NCBI RefSeq assembly: GCF_015351395.1
Contig: NZ_JADKPV010000001.1
Span: forward strand, 930,001-994,000
Length of the DNA: 64,000 nucleotides
Source of the DNA: Savagea serpentis
Lineage (GTDB): Bacteria > Bacillota > Bacilli > Bacillales_A > Planococcaceae
Reading direction: 5' to 3'
The position numbers and the translations under genes were made by a program. This document shows, one piece after another, positions 60,748 through 64,000 of the stretch (position 1 is its first letter; the number at the start of each line of letters is the position of its first letter). The notes below the pieces were generated by a model, which ran no database searches, was not told the DNA's origin, and saw only the letters and a list, made by a program, of their open reading frames with translations.

Positions 60748-60780
60748 ATTATAAAGCCGTTATATGTCAGCTGTATGACA
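60748..60780 (-). promoter_or_regulatory. htrA promoter region with candidate CssR inverted repeat
   Basis: -10 TATAAT on the minus strand at 60748-60753, no good -35. TGTCA-N6-TGACA (60765-60780) overlaps the -35 position, as expected for a response-regulator-activated promoter. Assignment to CssR is inference. Confidence 0.55.
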
Positions 60781-60788
60781 AATGCTCT

Positions 60789-62177
60789 TTATTTTTGAAA
60801 AGTTAAACGAAAAATCGTTCCACGTTCATCGCTTTGGACAAGGTATAGGTGACCGTTCATCGAATGCGCCATCATTTGCGCAAGCGGCAAGCCAAGACCG
60901 AATCCCCGACTTCCAAGCTTCTCTTGTCCTCTGAAAAATCGTTCGAAAATGTAAGGTTGTTCTGCAATCGGTATTCCTTTCCCTTCATCGATGAAATCAA
61001 AACGATGTGCTTCATTTCTCTCTTCGTATACAACACGCAAAGTCCCTCGTTCACTCATCGCACGAATGCTATTATTCCATAAATTTTTAATGATTTGTTC
61101 GAGGCGTAAACGATCGACTGACAACAAAACAGGAGTTTCCCAAAGTTCAATCGTTACGTTTCGATAGGTCGCTTCATAAACGTGAGCGAGACGTTCCATC
61201 ACTTCACGCACATCGAGCACTTCCAATTCCACGTGAACACGGCCTGTCGCAAATGTGTTAAATTCGACTAAGTCATCGACAAGGCGCTTCATCTTCTCCC
61301 CTTCTTCTAATGCATAGACGACGAATTCAGCACGTTCCTCTTCAGGTACGACATCGTCACGCAATGCTTGCAGTAAGCTCGTCATCGATGTGAGTGGCGT
61401 CTTTAATTCATGCGTCACCCCAGCAAGCAATTCCGTTCGGACCGATTCTAGTTGCTGAAGACGATTCGACATGGCATTAAATGACTCCATTAACTCGACG
61501 AGTTCTAATTCTTTGACTGAATTCGTATTTAAATATTGGTCATATTCTCCGCGTTCAATCGCACGTGACGCTTCAACGACGGTCGCGATAGGCGCTGTTA
61601 AACGGCGAGAAATAAGCGAAATGACGATGAAGCCGATGACTGCCAATGCGATGATGAAAATGAGAAACTGCTGATACCGGCTCGGTTCTAGTGCTGTAAG
61701 CATCGATTTTTTCTCTAGCATCACCACATACCCGATTGTGCCATATGCTGTTTCAATCGGGCGTTTTACGATAAAGACGGGGTCCTTCCCTTTCAATTGT
61801 GCGGTACCAATTGGGGCTTGTAAAATTCGATCATCGGCCACATATGTCCCGATTAATGCACGGTCATTCGCCAAACGAATAATCCCTTGATGGTCCATCA
61901 CATACATCGTCGGCGTCCGTTTCATCGCAACGAATGAACCATTTTGTGTGAGGAGTGGTACAGTCGTCATGTCTTGAGGTATGGCATTCGGATTACCGTG
62001 CGCAATCGCTTCTGTCGCATCGACTGCTAAAGCGTCCATTAAACGAAGACGGTCATCGAGTGCATTTTGTTTCAACCAAGAAGATGCGACGAAACCGATA
62101 ATCAGTAATCCAATCATTAACACTGCAAAAAACAAGAGCGACCAGTAGCGGCTCATCGGCCATTTACGCGGGGACAT
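60789..62177 (-). CDS. cssS: Sensor histidine kinase, CssS-like
   Basis: A 462-residue kinase. Two membrane segments (about 12-34 and 160-182) flank an extracellular sensor of about 125 residues. HAMP (RRLTAPIATVVEASRAIERG) leads into HisKA with the phospho-His in AGVTHELKTPLTSMTSLL and an ATPase domain with EQIIKNLWNNSIRAM (N box), DFIDEGKGIP (G1) and SRGFGLGLPLAQMM (G2). Its gene overlaps the response regulator end and is followed by htrA, so secretion or misfolding stress is the likely signal. Start ATG 62177. Confidence 0.88.
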   Translation of the reverse strand: MSPRKWPMSRYWSLLFFAVLMIGLLIIGFVASSWLKQNALDDRLRLMDALAVDATEAIAHGNPNAIPQDMTTVPLLTQNGSFVAMKRTPTMYVMDHQGIIRLANDRALIGTYVADDRILQAPIGTAQLKGKDPVFIVKRPIETAYGTIGYVVMLEKKSMLTALEPSRYQQFLIFIIALAVIGFIVISLISRRLTAPIATVVEASRAIERGEYDQYLNTNSVKELELVELMESFNAMSNRLQQLESVRTELLAGVTHELKTPLTSMTSLLQALRDDVVPEEERAEFVVYALEEGEKMKRLVDDLVEFNTFATGRVHVELEVLDVREVMERLAHVYEATYRNVTIELWETPVLLSVDRLRLEQIIKNLWNNSIRAMSERGTLRVVYEERNEAHRFDFIDEGKGIPIAEQPYIFERFFRGQEKLGSRGFGLGLPLAQMMAHSMNGHLYLVQSDERGTIFRLTFQK

Positions 62178-62832
62178 GGAATTGATACCCCGTGCCACGA
62201 ATCGTTTTAATTTGTCCTTCTTCTGCTGGCCAATCGCGCAATGCTTGGCGAATACGTTTCACAGCAACGTCAATGGCACGGTCACTTCCTTCATAAAAAT
62301 TTCCCCATACGTGTTCAATAATTTCTTCACGTGTAAATGTCCGGTTCGGATGCCGTGCGAGAAAAGCTAACATCGCAAAATCTTTCGGTGTTAAATTGAT
62401 AGTACGACCATTTAACGTGACCGTATGCCCTTCTGGAACGATGACGAGAGAACCGTAAACGAAACGCGATGGCGCAATGCGTTTAAAAATCGCCTCCATC
62501 CGCAAGACAACTTCTTCCGCTTCAAACGGCTTCGCAATGTAATCGTCCGCTCCTTTTTTTAGTCCTTGAATGCGATTCGGTGCATCTCCGAGTGCCGTCA
62601 GCATAATGATCGGCACATCACTTTCTGCCCGAATTGTTTCTAAAACGGTCCAACCGTCCACAAACGGCATCATAATATCTAATACGAAGCCATCAATGGT
62701 ATGTTCTTTCCAAAAGCGTAACGCTTCTTCTCCATTTTCTGCTTGCAATACATCATAACCAGCACGCTCAAAATATAGTGCTAACACACGGCGTATCGGC
62801 ATTTCATCTTCTGCAATTACGATCGTCGGCAT
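62164..62832 (-). CDS. cssR: Response regulator, OmpR family, CssR-like
   Basis: A 222-residue regulator: receiver domain with acidic pocket EDE (8-10), phospho-Asp in FVLDIMMPFVDG (about 52), the Thr in IMLTALGDAP and Lys in DYIAKPFEAEE; then an OmpR winged helix (LTPKDFAMLAFLARHPNRTF, SDRAIDVAVKRIRQAL, RGTGYQFHVP). It presumably activates htrA and its own operon when phosphorylated by the adjacent kinase. GAGGAGGAG is upstream of the ATG. A TTGACG box 17 bp before TAGAAA (62846-62874 region) may be its promoter. Confidence 0.9.
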   Translation of the reverse strand: MPTIVIAEDEMPIRRVLALYFERAGYDVLQAENGEEALRFWKEHTIDGFVLDIMMPFVDGWTVLETIRAESDVPIIMLTALGDAPNRIQGLKKGADDYIAKPFEAEEVVLRMEAIFKRIAPSRFVYGSLVIVPEGHTVTLNGRTINLTPKDFAMLAFLARHPNRTFTREEIIEHVWGNFYEGSDRAIDVAVKRIRQALRDWPAEEGQIKTIRGTGYQFHVPA

Positions 62833-62900
62833 CGGTCTTTCTCCTCCTCATAAGTTCTTTCTATTAGCGTAATGAAAGTTCGTCAATTTGTCTAATGAGA

Positions 62901-62930
62901 AAAAGCGCACAGTGCGAAACTGTACGCTTT
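62901..62930 (-). terminator. Terminator of putP
   Basis: On the minus strand AAAGCGTACAGT pairs with ACTGTGCGCTTT (one G-T pair) and T-rich sequence follows, 5 bp after the stop codon. Confidence 0.78.
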
Positions 62931-62934
62931 CCCT

Positions 62935-64000
62935 TTATGGACGCTTCTTCAGTAAAGCAAGCGTCTCTTCAAACTCCTGTTCAATCTGGTTATTTTTTGT
63001 ATATGTTTTGCGACTAATGAGTATCGCCACAAGCAAGTTTAAAATAAATGCTGGAATGATTTCGTAGACGGCGAAAATTCCTGTATCCACCGGCGCATAG
63101 TGCCAAATGAAAGCGGTGATTGCACCGACTACCATCCCCGCAATCGCTCCTTGTGAAGTAAGACCGCGCCAATACAATGACAATAAAACGATCGGCCCGA
63201 ACGCTCCGCCGAAGCCTGCCCACGCAAATGACACGAGCGATAAAATCGACTCATTGTTCGGCCATGCCAGCAGTAAGGCGATAGCAGAAACGAATAAGAT
63301 CGCAACGCGTCCGAGCAACACATAATAGCGATCTGGACGGTGACGCTTGAAAATTGCTTTATGCAAATCTTCAACAAGTGCCGAAGACGTTACAATCAAT
63401 TGAGACGAAATCGTACTCATCACCGCTGCAAGTACCGCCGCTAAAATGACTCCTGCAATAATCGGATGGAACAACACTTGTCCCATGACGATGAAGACCG
63501 TTTCAGGGTCAATCGCTCCAATCCCCTCTCGTTGTGAAAAATACGCAAGCCCAATAAAAGCGGTAAATGTCGCACCAATTAAACTTAACAACATCCAACC
63601 TGTCCCGATACGACGAGCACTTTTCACTTCATCTAGCGATTCAATCGCCATAAAGCGCACGATAATATGCGGTTGACCGAAATAGCCGAGTCCCCATGCG
63701 AGTGAAGAAGCAATCCCAGCAAATGTGACAGCACGTACTTTGTCAATGCTCTCCAAGTAGTCTCCGAGAACAGAACCTACTTCCACCGATGATGTCCAAC
63801 TAAAATGAGATGGATTCAATGATAAAAGGACATCCTTCACTTCAGCCCATCCACCAAAATAGATGACGCCACCGATCGGGACGAGAATTAAAGCGAAAAA
63901 CATAATGAGTCCTTGGAAAAAGTCCGTATAACTCACCGCTAAAAATCCACCGAATAGTGTGTACGCAATGACGACGACGGCAACCGTGATTAAACCGACG
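62935..64000 (-). CDS. putP: Sodium/proline symporter PutP (5' end outside window)
   Basis: The frame is open to the right edge, giving about 355 codons of a roughly 490-residue protein. The piece starts within helix V (VAVVVIAYTLFGGFLAVSYT), so GTG 63936 is internal, not a start. PutP/SSS hallmarks are SYTDFFQGLIMFFALILVPI, RIGTGWMLLSLIG, AAVLAAVMSTISSQLIVTSS (Na+-site helix VIII) and SFAWAGFGGAFGPIVLLSLY. It imports proline with Na+ for osmoprotection or nutrition. A terminator follows directly; the upstream control region is not visible. Confidence 0.93.
   Translation of the reverse strand, partial: VGLITVAVVVIAYTLFGGFLAVSYTDFFQGLIMFFALILVPIGGVIYFGGWAEVKDVLLSLNPSHFSWTSSVEVGSVLGDYLESIDKVRAVTFAGIASSLAWGLGYFGQPHIIVRFMAIESLDEVKSARRIGTGWMLLSLIGATFTAFIGLAYFSQREGIGAIDPETVFIVMGQVLFHPIIAGVILAAVLAAVMSTISSQLIVTSSALVEDLHKAIFKRHRPDRYYVLLGRVAILFVSAIALLLAWPNNESILSLVSFAWAGFGGAFGPIVLLSLYWRGLTSQGAIAGMVVGAITAFIWHYAPVDTGIFAVYEIIPAFILNLLVAILISRKTYTKNNQIEQEFEETLALLKKRP

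Noticed and set aside
63934-63936. GTG at 63936 as the start of the proline symporter
   Set aside because: The same frame stays open to the window edge and reads a transmembrane segment typical of PutP before this point, so the codon is internal.
1-64000. rRNA operons, tRNA genes, T-boxes or known metabolite riboswitches
   Set aside because: None was recognised on reading both strands; upstream regions of the main operons show only promoters, operators or hairpins.

Overview
The window looks like the chromosome of a low-to-mid GC Firmicute of the order Bacillales, probably a Planococcaceae/Sporosarcina-type relative. The reasons are strong AGGAGG-type ribosome binding sites with frequent GTG/TTG starts, many LxAC lipoproteins, a SigB-like promoter in front of a YflT-type general stress protein, a CcpA cre site, a CssRS/HtrA-type secretion-stress locus, a YuiF-type transporter, and a polyphosphate gene set. 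No rRNA or tRNA genes were seen.

Layout. 1-3.5 kb: a GntR-controlled operon for the end of an aromatic meta-cleavage pathway (acylating acetaldehyde dehydrogenase, 4-hydroxy-2-oxovalerate aldolase) running into a TRAP transporter binding protein cut by the window edge. 4.3-8.5 kb: a complete tryptophan-to-anthranilate operon (kynureninase, tryptophan 2,3-dioxygenase, an NSS-family transporter, kynurenine formamidase). 8.5-18.2 kb: mostly housekeeping and unknown genes. It includes a YopX-like protein, a divergent sulfate adenylyltransferase, a ParA-like protein without a P-loop, a YflT stress protein, a P1 peptidase, a candidate small RNA, an orphan AbrB-type antitoxin, RlmA and lipoproteins. 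18.3-20.7 kb: an IS605-like element (intact TnpB, decayed TnpA, a previously untracked ribbon-helix-helix gene) beside a small CRISPR array with a type I-C-like repeat and no cas genes. 20.7-30.7 kb: an SF2 helicase, then an AT-rich operon (sugar ABC importer, MtnK, MtnA, DeoR regulator, class II aldolase) that fits 5-deoxypentose/methylthioribose uptake and a DHAP shunt. Short copies of the 3' end of a GTPase gene flank this stretch and suggest stepwise island insertion. 30.7-39.8 kb: a pair of GTPases, a CDF metal exporter, YhdT-PanF, LysR with an EamA transporter, a frameshifted MGMT-like gene and a lipoprotein. 40-44.8 kb: Ppk1, Ppx and Ppk2. 44.8-52.5 kb: a ribonucleotide reductase beta-like protein lacking most metal ligands, a macro-domain/cysteine-protease pair, a YuiF transporter, lipoproteins, a WYL regulator operon and a DUF697 protein. 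52.6-56.1 kb: two tandem chemoreceptors. 56-64 kb: an MBL hydrolase, Nudix-MGMT, small genes, HtrA with a CssRS-like two-component system, and a proline symporter cut by the right edge.

How they work together. Two catabolic modules feed central metabolism: tryptophan to anthranilate plus alanine and formate, and 5-deoxypentose phosphate to DHAP plus an aldehyde. Acetaldehyde from either the meta-cleavage aldolase or the shunt could be oxidised to acetyl-CoA by the MhpF-type dehydrogenase, although no regulatory link is visible. The most unusual items are the ligand-depleted RNR beta subunit, the sulfate adenylyltransferase with altered sulfate-site residues and a long C-terminal extension, the P-loop-less ParA homologue, the TnpB/RHH element next to an orphan CRISPR array, and the island-junction fossils.
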